DNA of 64,000 nt from Psychroflexus lacisalsi (GTDB lineage: Bacteria > Bacteroidota > Bacteroidia > Flavobacteriales > Flavobacteriaceae). Shown piece by piece: positions 1-8,751 of this stretch. The stretch spans positions 806,001-870,000 of the forward strand of contig NZ_JAIQYZ010000001.1 in the NCBI RefSeq assembly GCF_020164495.1. Direction: 5' to 3'. Positions within the stretch are counted from its first letter, which is position 1. Each line of letters opens with the position of its first letter. The translations under genes and the position numbers were made by a program. The notes under the pieces are model-generated. The model did not search any database. It was given only the letters and a program-made list of their open reading frames with translations, and was not told the DNA's origin.

Positions 1-1
1 T

Positions 2-1066
2 GCTATCAAAGAAATGGCGTCAAAAATTCCCATACACAAGCGCGTAGATACTTTGGAAATCAAGAAATTGATTGAGGAGCAAATGGATAAGCGAAATCTG
101 AAATCTGATTACGACTTTGGAATTTACAGTAATGCTTTATCTACAAAGGTGAGAACATCAAGCTTTGAACTGAATTCACCCTCAACATATGGTATTCCTG
201 TTTATAGTTATAATGATGAATTTTCAGATTATCAACTATTCATTAATTTCAAAGATAAGAATCAACAGATTTTATCATCAATTGCATTGATGGGTGGGCT
301 TTCAGTATTGTTTACTCTAGTTATAGTTTTAGCGTTTTCTTCAGCAATTGGTCAATTGATAAGACAAAGACAGATATCTCAGATCAAAACTGATTTTATA
401 AATAATATGACGCACGAATTTAAAACGCCAATAGCAACAATAAATCTTGCACTAGATTCAGTGAAAAATCCAATGATTTCAAAAAATCCTGAAGCTGTTG
501 ATAGATATATGAATATGATTCGCGAAGAAAATAAGAGGATGCATGCTCAGGTTGAAAATGTGTTGAGAATTTCTAAGCTTGAAAAAAATGAATTGGACAT
601 TGATAAAGAAAAATTAAATCTTCACGAAATTATTGAAGATGCTATAAGTCATATTAATTTAATTGTAGAAGACAGGGGAGGTGCTATTAATACAGATCTC
701 AAAGCTAAAAGGGATACTATACTGGCAAATGACTCACATTTTTCCAATGTGATAGTGAATATTTTGGATAACGCTGTAAAATATTCAACAGATGCCCCTG
801 TTATAAACGTAGAAACTGAGAACGTAAACAATTATGTTGTTCTGATTGTTACGGACCATGGAAATGGAATGTCAAAACAAGTTCAGAAAAAAGTATTTGA
901 TAAATTTTACAGAGAACATACAGGTGATGTTCATAATGTAAAGGGTCATGGATTAGGTCTTTCTTACGTAAAAAGAATAGTAGATGACCATCACGGTGAA
1001 ATCTCTGTGAAAAGCGAAAAAGGAAAAGGAAGTTCATTTATAATTAAATTACCATTAATATCATAA
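2..1066 (+). CDS. rprX: Sensor histidine kinase, RprX-like (5' end outside window)
   Basis: Membrane sensor kinase that autophosphorylates and passes phosphate to the regulator encoded 4 bases downstream. The frame is open to the left edge of the window, so the true start lies upstream and the ATG at 14 is probably internal. Counting from that ATG there is an extracytoplasmic piece, one membrane helix at about 88-112, then the HisKA H-box NNMTHEFKTPI with His134, an N-box (NILDNAVKYS), G1 box DHGNGMS, F-box FDKFYRE and G2 box GHGLGLS. All catalytic boxes are intact. The pairing with an OmpR-type regulator and the overall sequence resemble the Bacteroidetes RprX/RprY pair; the name is by resemblance, and the signal sensed is not known from the sequence. 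Confidence 0.85.
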   Translation, partial: AIKEMASKIPIHKRVDTLEIKKLIEEQMDKRNLKSDYDFGIYSNALSTKVRTSSFELNSPSTYGIPVYSYNDEFSDYQLFINFKDKNQQILSSIALMGGLSVLFTLVIVLAFSSAIGQLIRQRQISQIKTDFINNMTHEFKTPIATINLALDSVKNPMISKNPEAVDRYMNMIREENKRMHAQVENVLRISKLEKNELDIDKEKLNLHEIIEDAISHINLIVEDRGGAINTDLKAKRDTILANDSHFSNVIVNILDNAVKYSTDAPVINVETENVNNYVVLIVTDHGNGMSKQVQKKVFDKFYREHTGDVHNVKGHGLGLSYVKRIVDDHHGEISVKSEKGKGSSFIIKLPLIS

Positions 1067-1070
1067 ATAT

Positions 1071-1793
1071 ATGGAAACTGAAAACAAAAAGATTTTATTA
1101 GTAGAAGACGATCCAAATTTTGGAATCGTACTTAAGGACTATTTGTCCATGAATGAATACGACGTTACCCATGCTAAAAACGGTATGGAAGGCTTCGAAA
1201 AATTCAAAAAAGGAAATTACGACTTGTGTATTCTAGACGTCATGATGCCTTACAAAGATGGCTTTACTTTAGCGAAGGAGATCAGAGCTAAAAATGAGGA
1301 TATTCCAATTATATTCCTTACAGCCAAAGCAATGAAGGATGATGTGTTGAAAGGATATAAAGTTGGAGCTGATGATTACCTTAATAAGCCATTTGATAGT
1401 GAAGTGCTATTGATGAAGATAAAGGCCATTATGCAACGTAAAAACTCTGATACGCTTGCAGATAGCAAGCAATTTGAATTTACTGTGGGTAATTTCCATC
1501 TTAATTCTAAGTTGAGGTTTTTAACATTCAAAGACGAAGAGCCTATAAAACTATCTCCTAAAGAGAATGAGTTATTACGTTTACTAGCTCTTTACGAGAA
1601 TGATTTAATGCCTAGAGAATTGGCATTGACCAAAATTTGGAGGGACGACAATTACTTTACCTCAAGAAGTATGGACGTTTACATCGCCAAATTGAGAAAA
1701 TATCTGAAAAAAGATGATTCTGTGGAAATTTTAAATATTCACGGTGAAGGTTTCCGTCTAGTCGTAAAAGGCTCTGATGGAAAAGGTGCTTAA
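1071..1793 (+). CDS. rprY: OmpR/PhoB-type response regulator, RprY-like
   Basis: DNA-binding response regulator of 240 residues. The receiver domain (about 7-125) has the acidic pair Asp13/Asp14, the phosphoacceptor Asp56 in CILDVMMP, Thr at FLTAKA and Lys in NKPFD. The C-terminal winged-helix (about 140-235) ends with the usual recognition region (SRSMDVYIAKLRKYL) and wing (IHGEGFRLV). It starts 4 bases after the kinase stop, so the two are co-transcribed, and a strong hairpin terminator follows 40 bases after the stop. Function as a two-component partner of the upstream kinase is secure; target genes cannot be inferred here. Confidence 0.9.
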   Translation: METENKKILLVEDDPNFGIVLKDYLSMNEYDVTHAKNGMEGFEKFKKGNYDLCILDVMMPYKDGFTLAKEIRAKNEDIPIIFLTAKAMKDDVLKGYKVGADDYLNKPFDSEVLLMKIKAIMQRKNSDTLADSKQFEFTVGNFHLNSKLRFLTFKDEEPIKLSPKENELLRLLALYENDLMPRELALTKIWRDDNYFTSRSMDVYIAKLRKYLKKDDSVEILNIHGEGFRLVVKGSDGKGA

Positions 1794-1832
1794 TTCAAAA
1801 TAAGCTAACTTTTTTCAGTTCCAAAATTTCAT

Positions 1833-1867
1833 AAAAAGACTATTCGTATTTCGCGAATAGTCTTTTT
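1833..1867. terminator. Bidirectional rho-independent terminator
   Basis: A 14-bp perfect inverted repeat (arms AAAAAGACTATTCG and CGAATAGTCTTTTT) flanks a 7-base loop, with A-run on the left and T-run on the right. It lies between the convergent rprY-like gene and miaA and overlaps the miaA stop codon, so it can serve both. Confidence 0.85.
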
Positions 1868-2771
1868 ATGTTTTAATGTGAGCTAAGAGTTCTTCCAAGG
1901 AAGTTTCATAGTGTAACCAGTGAATATCTTTATCTTTTTTGAACCAGGTGAGTTGTCTTTTGGCAAATCTTCTGGTATTCTTTTTAATTTCAGATATAGC
2001 CTGATCTAGGCTTACCTCTCCATCAAAATGAGCAAAAAGTTCCTTATAACCTACTGTTTGTAAAGCATTGTGTTGCTTGAATGGATGAAGCTGTTTAGCT
2101 TCCTCTACCAAACCTTGCTCAATCATAAGGTCTACTCGCTGTTCTATTCTATCATAAATCACTTTCCGTGGAGCTTCCAGACCAATCTTAACAACATCAA
2201 ATTCTCGCTTTTTTTTCTTTTGATTTTGAAAATAAGAAAATGATTTGCCGGAAACATCAACTACTTCCAGAGCTCTTGTTAAGCGTCTAGGGTTCGAGAT
2301 TTCTATTGAATTATAACTCTCAGGATCTTTTTCCTTTAGTAGATTCTGAAGTCCTTTAATACCGTTATTGTTTAAAATCGTATTGTATTTCTCTCTTATA
2401 GTTGAAGGAATATCAGGGAATGAATCTAGGCCTTCCGTTACTGCTTTTTGATATAATCCACTGCCACCAACTAAAATCGCTTTGGAATGTGTTTTAAAAA
2501 TCTCAGTTAAAAGGTTGATTGTTTCTTTTTCAAACTTTCCTACATTATAGTCATCAGTAACAGAAATATGCTGAATAAAATAATGTTTTGCTTGATTAAG
2601 TTCGTCTGATGTTGGAACCGCTGTTCCGATATTCATTTCTTTGTAAAATTGTCTGGAATCTGCAGAAACAATTTCAGTAGAAAAATAATTAGCAAGCTTG
2701 AGGCTGAGTGAAGTTTTACCGATGGCAGTTGGCCCGAGAATACAAATCAATGTAGGATAGTCAGTCTTCAT
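1866..2771 (-). CDS. miaA: tRNA dimethylallyltransferase
   Basis: Transfers a dimethylallyl group to N6 of A37 in tRNAs that read UNN codons, the first step towards ms2i6A. 301 residues, the usual MiaA length. The P-loop GPTAIGKT is at 13-20, followed by SADSRQFYKEMNIGTA (substrate/Asp motif), the GGSGLY motif near 100, and the C-terminal RRFAKRQLTWF region that contacts tRNA. The start overlaps the end of the upstream ion-channel gene by 11 bases, so the exonuclease fusion, channel and miaA form one minus-strand operon ending at the shared terminator. Confidence 0.96.
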   Translation of the reverse strand: MKTDYPTLICILGPTAIGKTSLSLKLANYFSTEIVSADSRQFYKEMNIGTAVPTSDELNQAKHYFIQHISVTDDYNVGKFEKETINLLTEIFKTHSKAILVGGSGLYQKAVTEGLDSFPDIPSTIREKYNTILNNNGIKGLQNLLKEKDPESYNSIEISNPRRLTRALEVVDVSGKSFSYFQNQKKKKREFDVVKIGLEAPRKVIYDRIEQRVDLMIEQGLVEEAKQLHPFKQHNALQTVGYKELFAHFDGEVSLDQAISEIKKNTRRFAKRQLTWFKKDKDIHWLHYETSLEELLAHIKT

Positions 2772-3603
2772 TTTCGGCGGATTTCATCATCTTTTTATCC
2801 TTAGTGCTATTAATATCATAGCCGCAGTTATGACAAAATTCTGCACTATCCCTGTGATCATCTTCACCGCAGTTGTAACAAACTTGAGTGTTTTTTCTTG
2901 AGTTTTCCTTAGTCATTTCTGCTGTGACTATTCCTGTAGGTACCGCTATGATCCCATATCCTAAAAGCATAATGATGGTAGCAATAAATTGGCCTAAAGG
3001 TGTTATTGGGTGAATGTCTCCAAATCCAACAGTGGTGAGGGTAACAATAGCCCAATAAATTCCTCTGGGTATAGAGGTGAAACCATGTTCTGGCCCTTCC
3101 ACTATATACATAATTGTACCTGCTATAAATGAAATGATGACTACACTGTATATGAAAATCAATATTTTGGGAACACTATTTCTTAAGGCGACTGCCACTC
3201 TGGAGCCGGCGCCAGAATATCTTACTAATTTGAAAACTCTAAAGACTCTTAAAAGTCGCAAAGCTCTAAGAGATAACAATGCTCCAGAACCTGCAAATAC
3301 TAAAGAAATATAGAGAGGAACAGTGGAAAGAAAATCTACGATACCATAAAAGCTAAAGATATAATTCTTGGCTTTTTTAATGCTTATGACTCTAAGTATA
3401 TACTCAATTGTAAAAAAGATAGTAATAACCCATTCTAAAGCCACGAATAAAGAATGATACTTAAGGCTTATCTGTTCCACCGAATCAAGTACCACAAGTA
3501 TTAAACTGACGAGGATAACAATAAGCAAAGCCACGTCAAAAACTTTTCCTGCTTTGGTGTCGGCCTCATAGATAACTTCGTGAACTTTTTCTTTCCAGGA
3601 CAT
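2761..3603 (-). CDS. Voltage-gated-type potassium channel with C-terminal zinc ribbon
   Basis: Six-helix ion channel of 280 residues. Helices S1-S4 span about 23-130, with a charged S4 (RALRLLRVFRVFKLVRYS, 113-130) typical of voltage sensors. The pore loop carries the K+ selectivity filter TVGFGD at 191-196, then S6 at about 205-227. After S6 there is a short cytosolic tail with two CxxC pairs (Cys242/245 and Cys257/260) that looks like a zinc ribbon, then a charged end. The fold and K+ selectivity follow from the filter; a regulatory role of the ribbon is inference. It sits 2 bases after the exonuclease fusion and overlaps miaA by 11 bases, so it is translated from the same operon. Confidence 0.88.
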   Translation of the reverse strand: MSWKEKVHEVIYEADTKAGKVFDVALLIVILVSLILVVLDSVEQISLKYHSLFVALEWVITIFFTIEYILRVISIKKAKNYIFSFYGIVDFLSTVPLYISLVFAGSGALLSLRALRLLRVFRVFKLVRYSGAGSRVAVALRNSVPKILIFIYSVVIISFIAGTIMYIVEGPEHGFTSIPRGIYWAIVTLTTVGFGDIHPITPLGQFIATIIMLLGYGIIAVPTGIVTAEMTKENSRKNTQVCYNCGEDDHRDSAEFCHNCGYDINSTKDKKMMKSAENED

Positions 3604-3605
3604 GT

Positions 3606-4991
3606 TTAGTAATTTATAATTTTCAAATTCTTGTTGGACTTTCTGAGATAGCTCTGGATAATATGCTGTGCATCCCTGTCGTTTTGCATGGGATTGATGA
3701 TGTTTCTCAGTATTGATATATTTTCAATTTGAAAATTAAGTTCAGTATAACCAGCTCCAGAAAGTTCACCATTTTCTATTAAGACTACACTTTTTTCGCC
3801 AGGATGCCGTCCACGATCCTGTATAATCATGTTTTTATTATGATAATCATAAAAATCGACCAGCTGTTTGACGCGTTCGTTATAGCTTTCGGGAGTTTCT
3901 TCCTTTACACAAGCCCCATGGCATTGCTTAATGGTATAATTGAAACAGGCTCCTTTAGTTTTGTGAAGTCCGGTCAGCTTTTGGCAAAGCTCGAAGTTTT
4001 CTACAGCACGTTCCAAAAAGGCTTTGCCCTGCTGGTAATTTGTAAAACTTGTAATATAATTTCCTTCCTCCTTTAATTTTGAAATGGTTAAATTTAAATA
4101 TCCACTTTGATCTTTGTACACATAAAGACCATGAGTGAACAAATCTTTTTTGAGGGCAGAATTAAATTTAGGCTTCAGTTTTTTGATGGATTGATTTTCT
4201 TTCAATAAAGCCAAAAGCTCATTGCCTGTTTTTTCAAAATCGACAGAAACTACATGCTCTTGTATTTCCCTGGATTTTGGAGCATCACTGGTAAAATGTT
4301 GATTAGCTCGTTTCTTTATGTCTTTACTTTTGCCAACGTATATAATTTGACCATCTCCATCGGAGAAATAATAAACCCCAACGGAGTTGGGTAAATTATC
4401 TATCAGTCTGATTAATTTCTGGTCAACACTGCTTATAGTATTAAGCTTTAAGTTGGAACTGATGATTTCTTTATCTGCATCTTTTTCCAGTAAGAGTTTG
4501 AAAAGCTTAACCGTTGCCAGCGCATCTCCACTAGCTCTATGCCGATCTGTGATCGGAATTCCTAATTTTCTAACTAATTTTCCCAGGCTGTAAGACTCAA
4601 ATCCAGGCAGCAATTTTTTAGATAATTTGACCGTGCATAAAGTTTTACGATCAAAATCATAGCCTAATCTGTCAAATTCCAGCCGTAGCATTCTATAATC
4701 AAATTTAGCGTTGTGAGCTACTACTATACAACCTTCTGTGACTTCAATAATTCGTTTGGCGACTTCATAGAATTTCGGAGCATGATGAAGCATTTCATTG
4801 TTGATTCCTGTTAACCCTACTACAAAAGACTGGATCTTCCGCTCTGGATTTACCAAAGAAATAAATTGATCTACAATTTCGTGACCATCAAATTTATAAA
4901 TAGCAATTTCCGTGATGCCTTCTTCGTTATATTTTCCTCCGGTGGATTCTATGTCTAGTATAGCGTACAATCTGTGCTTACAAATTTTCAA
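3606..4991 (-). CDS. DnaQ-like 3'-5' exonuclease fused to GIY-YIG nuclease with UvrC-type Cys motif
   Basis: Probable DNA repair nuclease of 461 residues. The N-terminal DEDD exonuclease domain (about 8-170) has Asp13-Ile-Glu15 in ILDIEST, AHNAKFDYRML, and the HRASGDA motif. A linker leads to a GIY-YIG domain (about 200-285; VGVYYF and IIYVGKS), then a C-terminal part with four cysteines spaced C-x12/13-C-x7-C-x3-C (CQKLTGLHKTKGACFNYTIK followed by QCHGAC), the arrangement found in UvrC. Comparable fusions of PolIII-epsilon-like and Cho/UvrC-like modules are known. The first codon at 4991 is TTG; a second TTG at 4970 gives MYAILDIEST, which fits the exonuclease domain better and leaves about 25 bases of leader after the promoter at 5002-5029. 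Confidence 0.88.
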   Translation of the reverse strand: MKICKHRLYAILDIESTGGKYNEEGITEIAIYKFDGHEIVDQFISLVNPERKIQSFVVGLTGINNEMLHHAPKFYEVAKRIIEVTEGCIVVAHNAKFDYRMLRLEFDRLGYDFDRKTLCTVKLSKKLLPGFESYSLGKLVRKLGIPITDRHRASGDALATVKLFKLLLEKDADKEIISSNLKLNTISSVDQKLIRLIDNLPNSVGVYYFSDGDGQIIYVGKSKDIKKRANQHFTSDAPKSREIQEHVVSVDFEKTGNELLALLKENQSIKKLKPKFNSALKKDLFTHGLYVYKDQSGYLNLTISKLKEEGNYITSFTNYQQGKAFLERAVENFELCQKLTGLHKTKGACFNYTIKQCHGACVKEETPESYNERVKQLVDFYDYHNKNMIIQDRGRHPGEKSVVLIENGELSGAGYTELNFQIENISILRNIINPMQNDRDAQHIIQSYLRKSNKNLKIINY

Positions 4992-5001
4992 AAGTGAACC
5001 A

Positions 5002-5029
5002 CAAAAATAAAGATATAATTCTGTTTCAA
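5002..5029 (-). promoter_or_regulatory. Bacteroidetes-type promoter for the exonuclease-channel-miaA operon
   Basis: On the minus strand TTG (5029-5027), 17 bases, then TATTTTTG (5009-5002), matching TTG-N17-23-TAnnTTTG. The expected transcript start is near 4995. The rest of the 307-base gap (4992-5298) holds only this and the divergent heat-shock promoter. Confidence 0.5.
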
Positions 5030-5226
5030 AGCCTTATAGGAGAAAGTTTAAGCATTTCCTCAACCTGGCTTTTTCTTAGTTGTTCTGAATTTGAAACTAT
5101 TCTCTTTTTAAAGCAAGACAAAAAGGCATAAAAAATTATTAATTACTGTCAATATGGCATTTTACAGACAAAATTTTCTGAATACTCATTTTTAAACTTA
5201 GCATTTATTTGAAATTCTTCTGTTTT

Positions 5227-5256
5227 TTGACAAAAATCAATTTGGTACCACTTTTG
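5227..5256 (+). promoter_or_regulatory. Promoter of the small heat-shock gene
   Basis: TTG (5227-5229), 19 bases, then CACTTTTG (5249-5256), a 7 of 8 match to TAnnTTTG. The transcript would start near 5263 and leave a 36-base leader before the ATG at 5299. Confidence 0.45.
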
Positions 5257-5298
5257 AAAATAGATTTAAGAAAATAATTAATTCTAAAAAATATAAAG

Positions 5299-5724
5299 AT
5301 GATACCAACACGATTTGAAAATCAAGAAGTTAATCTATTAGATAGACTCTTGAGTAAGGATTTGATCAGCAGGGATTTTTCTAAGGCTAACACGGCTTCA
5401 CCTTCCATTAATATCAAAGAAGATGAGGACAAATTTAGCATTGAAATGGAAGTACCAGGATTTAATAAAGACGATTTTACTATCGAATTAAATCACAAAG
5501 AGCTTACGATCTCTTCAGAATACAAAAAAGATAGCGAGGTTGAAGTTGGGAGATATACTAGAAAAGAGTTTAGCCGTGAGGCGTTCCAAAGATCGTTTAC
5601 ACTTCCCAATACCGTGGACGGTGAGAAGGTTTCTGCCCAGTATAAAAATGGAGTGTTACAAGTGGATATTCCGAAACGCGAGGAAGCCAAACCTAAACCT
5701 CCAAAGCAGATTACTATTAACTAA
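5299..5724 (+). CDS. Small heat-shock protein, Hsp20/alpha-crystallin family
   Basis: ATP-independent holdase chaperone of the cytoplasm, 141 residues. The alpha-crystallin domain spans about 33-130, with the conserved start INIKEDEDKFSIEMEVPGF, the A-x-x-x-N-G-V-L motif (AQYKNGVLQVDIPK) and the C-terminal KQITIN, which resembles the I-x-I tail that docks between subunits. The short N-terminal arm is typical of bacterial members. It is a single-gene unit: promoter upstream, strong terminator 29 bases after the stop. Confidence 0.95.
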   Translation: MIPTRFENQEVNLLDRLLSKDLISRDFSKANTASPSINIKEDEDKFSIEMEVPGFNKDDFTIELNHKELTISSEYKKDSEVEVGRYTRKEFSREAFQRSFTLPNTVDGEKVSAQYKNGVLQVDIPKREEAKPKPPKQITIN

Positions 5725-5752
5725 TAAGTTTTGAATTAGCCTAAGTTTGTTT

Positions 5753-5789
5753 AAAAACCCTTTTCCAAGGTATCGGAAAAGGGTTTTTT
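5753..5789 (+). terminator. Rho-independent terminator of hsp20
   Basis: Arms AAAAACCCTTTTCC and GGAAAAGGGTTTTT around an 8-base loop, ending in six T. It follows the heat-shock gene by 29 bases. Confidence 0.85.
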
Positions 5790-5928
5790 GATATCTTATT
5801 TAAAACTCATAGGCCATCTTTTAGGAAATTACTGTTTTCACTGATTAGGCATTTATATCATTAATACAACAATGACTTTAGTTTAAATTCTCAAAGTTTT
5901 AAATGATTAGAAGTTAAGAATATAAATT

Positions 5929-6588
5929 TTAATGCCTAGCTCCAAATATTGAACTCCCAATTCTTACCATAGTTGTTTCGTGTTCCATTGCGATTTTATA
6001 GTCGCCGCTCATGCCCATAGATAGAATGCTAAAATCAGGTTGAGTTTTTGATGTTTCCTTGTAGAGATCTTCCAGCACTTTAAACTCTCTATGGATTTGA
6101 TTTTCATCGTCGGTGAAAGTAGCCATGGCCATCAAGCCTTTGAGTTTTACATTTTTTAATTCTGGAAGTTTTTCATCTGCTAAGAAGGCTTTCAACTCAT
6201 CTGGAGACATGCCGTATTTAGAATCCTCTTCAGCAATTTTGACTTGCAATAAACAGTTGATAACGCGATCGCTTTCTTTTGCTCGTTTGTTGATCTCTTT
6301 AAGCAATTTCATTTTATGAACTGCATGAATAAGATCCACGTAAGGTGCCATATACTTAACCTTGTTGGTTTGGACATGTCCCACCATATGCCATTGAATG
6401 TCTTTCGGAAGTGCTTCCCATTTATCTGTCATTTCCTGAACCTTGTTTTCTCCAAAAATGCGCTGCCCAGCTTCATAAGCTTCCATCAAATCTTCATTGG
6501 GTTTGGTTTTTGAAACCGCTACCAAGTCAATACTTTCTCCTAATTCTTTAGTGAATGTTTTGATGTGTTCTTTTATAGTTCCTTCCAT
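5929..6588 (-). CDS. yggS: YggS/PLPBP family pyridoxal-phosphate homeostasis protein
   Basis: PLP-binding alanine-racemase-fold protein that helps keep free pyridoxal phosphate and amino-acid pools balanced; it has no proven catalytic activity. 219 residues, the family length. PLP-binding Lys27 lies in LVAVSKTKP; FGENKVQE, WHMVGHVQTNK and the C-terminal SMGMSGDYKIAMEHETTMVRIGSSIFG (phosphate-binding loop) are all present. It is the last gene of a minus-strand operon after DUF1015, with a 10-base gap. No clear terminator follows. Confidence 0.94.
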   Translation of the reverse strand: MEGTIKEHIKTFTKELGESIDLVAVSKTKPNEDLMEAYEAGQRIFGENKVQEMTDKWEALPKDIQWHMVGHVQTNKVKYMAPYVDLIHAVHKMKLLKEINKRAKESDRVINCLLQVKIAEEDSKYGMSPDELKAFLADEKLPELKNVKLKGLMAMATFTDDENQIHREFKVLEDLYKETSKTQPDFSILSMGMSGDYKIAMEHETTMVRIGSSIFGARH

Positions 6589-6598
6589 AAGTTACCTT

Positions 6599-7837
6599 TT
6601 AAAATTCGTAAATTGTAATCCCGCTTCTCAATTTTGGTTCGATAAAAGTCGTTTTTGGCGGCATTTTCATGCCCTCATCGGCTATGGTTTTCATCTCTTC
6701 AATTTTGGCTGGGTACATCCCGAAACCAACTTTAAACTCATTGCTATCTATTAAGCCTTTAACGTAGGCCATGTCTTTTTGCCCCTGGCTGTACATCAAC
6801 CTGGAATTATTTCTCAAATCGTCAATACCAAGAATAGGTTTTAATATGGTGCTATATAAAATTTGAGCATCTAGTTTTGACAAAGCATCATGAAAGTCAT
6901 AATTTCTGAATCTCAAATTCAATTCGTAAAAATCACCATCCAGATACATGCTAAAGTGATGAGGTTTTGATGGTTTGTAGTAATTCTGTTTTAAATTTTC
7001 AATTTTGAATTGTTCGTCTAGTTTAATCAAAAATTCATCCTTGCTTAAGCCGTTTAAATCCTTCACAAGCCTATTAAATTCATGAATTCTCAGATGGCTT
7101 TCAGGAATAAAAAAGCCCATAAAAAAATTGTAAGCTTCAGTTCCTGTATGCATTTCGTTTTCAGCCTGCAGTTTATTCTTCAGATCTATGGAGGACAGAC
7201 TTCTATGATGACCATCTGCAATATAAATATGCTGCATGGCTTTGAACTCAGCTTCAATTTGCTTCTGAAGCTGTTCTTCATCAATCACCCAAAAGTGATG
7301 TGTCTCTCTTGAGGTTGTCGTAAACTCGTATTCTGGTCGTTCCAGCATCAGTTGCTGCGAAATTCCTTCCAAGACTTCATTATCTGGATAGGTGAGAAGC
7401 ACAGGGTCTGCATTAAACCGAACCGTTTTTAAATATTCAGTAAAGACATCTACCTTTTCTTTTAGAGTGTCTTCATGTTTCCTAATGATATTGCATTCGT
7501 AATCTTCTGTGCTCGCCGCCCCAACAAATCCAACAAATTGAATTTCATTCCGGTAGATGATTTTGTGTAAATAGTAGCAAGGTTTTTCTTCCTGAAAAAA
7601 ACTACCGTCTTCTTTAAATTCTTCAAATCTATTCTTGACAAGACCAAAACGTTCTTTGCCGGAAATTTCTTTGTTGTATTTGTAACCTGGATTTACAATG
7701 TGTAAAAACGAAAACGGATTGTTATCTAGTCTTGCTTCTATCTGAGCTTTTGTATAGGTATCATAGGGTTTTGAAGCTATTAGACCTACTTTATCGCGTG
7801 TAGGTCTAGTAGCTTGAAAGGGTTTTACAACGGGCAT
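6599..7837 (-). CDS. DUF1015 family protein
   Basis: 412-residue cytoplasmic protein of the DUF1015 family. The N-terminus (MPVVKPFQATRPTRDKVGLI) and the internal IADGHHR motif near residue 210 are the family hallmarks. The biochemical role is not established; in other Bacteroidetes such genes sit beside serine-biosynthesis or redox enzymes, which does not define an activity. Here it starts 2 bases after a 3-hydroxyacyl-CoA dehydrogenase and is followed 10 bases later by yggS, so it is part of a four-gene operon with a PLP-related protein and two NAD(P)-dependent enzymes. Confidence 0.88.
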   Translation of the reverse strand: MPVVKPFQATRPTRDKVGLIASKPYDTYTKAQIEARLDNNPFSFLHIVNPGYKYNKEISGKERFGLVKNRFEEFKEDGSFFQEEKPCYYLHKIIYRNEIQFVGFVGAASTEDYECNIIRKHEDTLKEKVDVFTEYLKTVRFNADPVLLTYPDNEVLEGISQQLMLERPEYEFTTTSRETHHFWVIDEEQLQKQIEAEFKAMQHIYIADGHHRSLSSIDLKNKLQAENEMHTGTEAYNFFMGFFIPESHLRIHEFNRLVKDLNGLSKDEFLIKLDEQFKIENLKQNYYKPSKPHHFSMYLDGDFYELNLRFRNYDFHDALSKLDAQILYSTILKPILGIDDLRNNSRLMYSQGQKDMAYVKGLIDSNEFKVGFGMYPAKIEEMKTIADEGMKMPPKTTFIEPKLRSGITIYEF

Positions 7838-7839
7838 GA

Positions 7840-8730
7840 TTAAGAGGCAAATTGTGAAGATACTTTTTCTGCTTTTTTACTCTCGCTGTAATCATAGAAG
7901 CCTTCACCAGATTTCACACCTAATTTTCCAGCTCTCACCATATTTACAAGTAATGGGCAAGGAGCATATTTTGGGTTTTTGAATCCATCGTACATTACTT
8001 CAAGTATAGAAAGACATATGTCCAATCCTATAAAATCTGCAAGTTGAAGTGGTCCCATAGGATGGGCCATACCAAGCTTCATAACCGTATCAATTTCTTC
8101 TACACCAGCTACATTATTATAAAGAGTTTCAACTGCTTCGTTGATCATCGGCATCAATATACGATTGGCAACAAAACCAGGGTAATCATTAACTTCAGTA
8201 GGCACTTTACCAAGATTTTTGGCCAATTTTACTACAGTGTTGGTGATTTCATCACTGGTATTGTAACCCCTTATGATTTCTACCAATTTCATAATTGGTA
8301 CAGGATTCATAAAATGCATCCCAATTACCTGTTTAGGTCTTCCTGTTACTGCAGCAATCTTAGTAATTGGAATAGAGCTGGTATTGGTCGCTAAGATTGC
8401 TTTAGGTGGACAGATCTTGTCTAATTCTCTAAAGATATCTAATTTAATTTTTTCGTTTTCAGTAGCGGCTTCTACTACTAGATCAGCATTTTTTGCGCCG
8501 TCGGCTAGACTGGTATGGGTAGTGAGGTTGGCAAGGGTACGCTTCTTATCCTCTTCACTAATTTTTTCCTTGCTCACCATACGATCTAGATTTCTAGTGA
8601 TGGTGGCTATTCCTTTATCTAAACTGTCCTTAGAAACATCGATTAAGTTGACTTGGTAGTCAAATTGAGCAAAGGTGTGAGCTATGCCATTACCCATGGT
8701 TCCTGCGCCTATAATTGAAATATTTTTCAT
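7840..8730 (-). CDS. hbd: 3-hydroxybutyryl-CoA dehydrogenase family
   Basis: NAD(P)-dependent oxidation of (S)-3-hydroxyacyl-CoA to 3-ketoacyl-CoA, or the reverse. 296 residues with an N-terminal Rossmann motif GAGTMGNGIAHTFAQ (8-22), TNTSSIPITKIA, the catalytic His in GMHFMNPVPIMKLVEII, and the C-terminal helical domain with GFVANRILMPMINEA and GMAHPMGPLQLADFIGLD. Complete and typical. It lies 21 bases after the Gfo/Idh/MocA oxidoreductase in the same operon. A role in fatty-acid or polyhydroxybutyrate metabolism is possible, but no other pathway gene is adjacent. Confidence 0.93.
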   Translation of the reverse strand: MKNISIIGAGTMGNGIAHTFAQFDYQVNLIDVSKDSLDKGIATITRNLDRMVSKEKISEEDKKRTLANLTTHTSLADGAKNADLVVEAATENEKIKLDIFRELDKICPPKAILATNTSSIPITKIAAVTGRPKQVIGMHFMNPVPIMKLVEIIRGYNTSDEITNTVVKLAKNLGKVPTEVNDYPGFVANRILMPMINEAVETLYNNVAGVEEIDTVMKLGMAHPMGPLQLADFIGLDICLSILEVMYDGFKNPKYAPCPLLVNMVRAGKLGVKSGEGFYDYSESKKAEKVSSQFAS

Positions 8731-8751
8731 GAAATATATATTTTGAAATGT

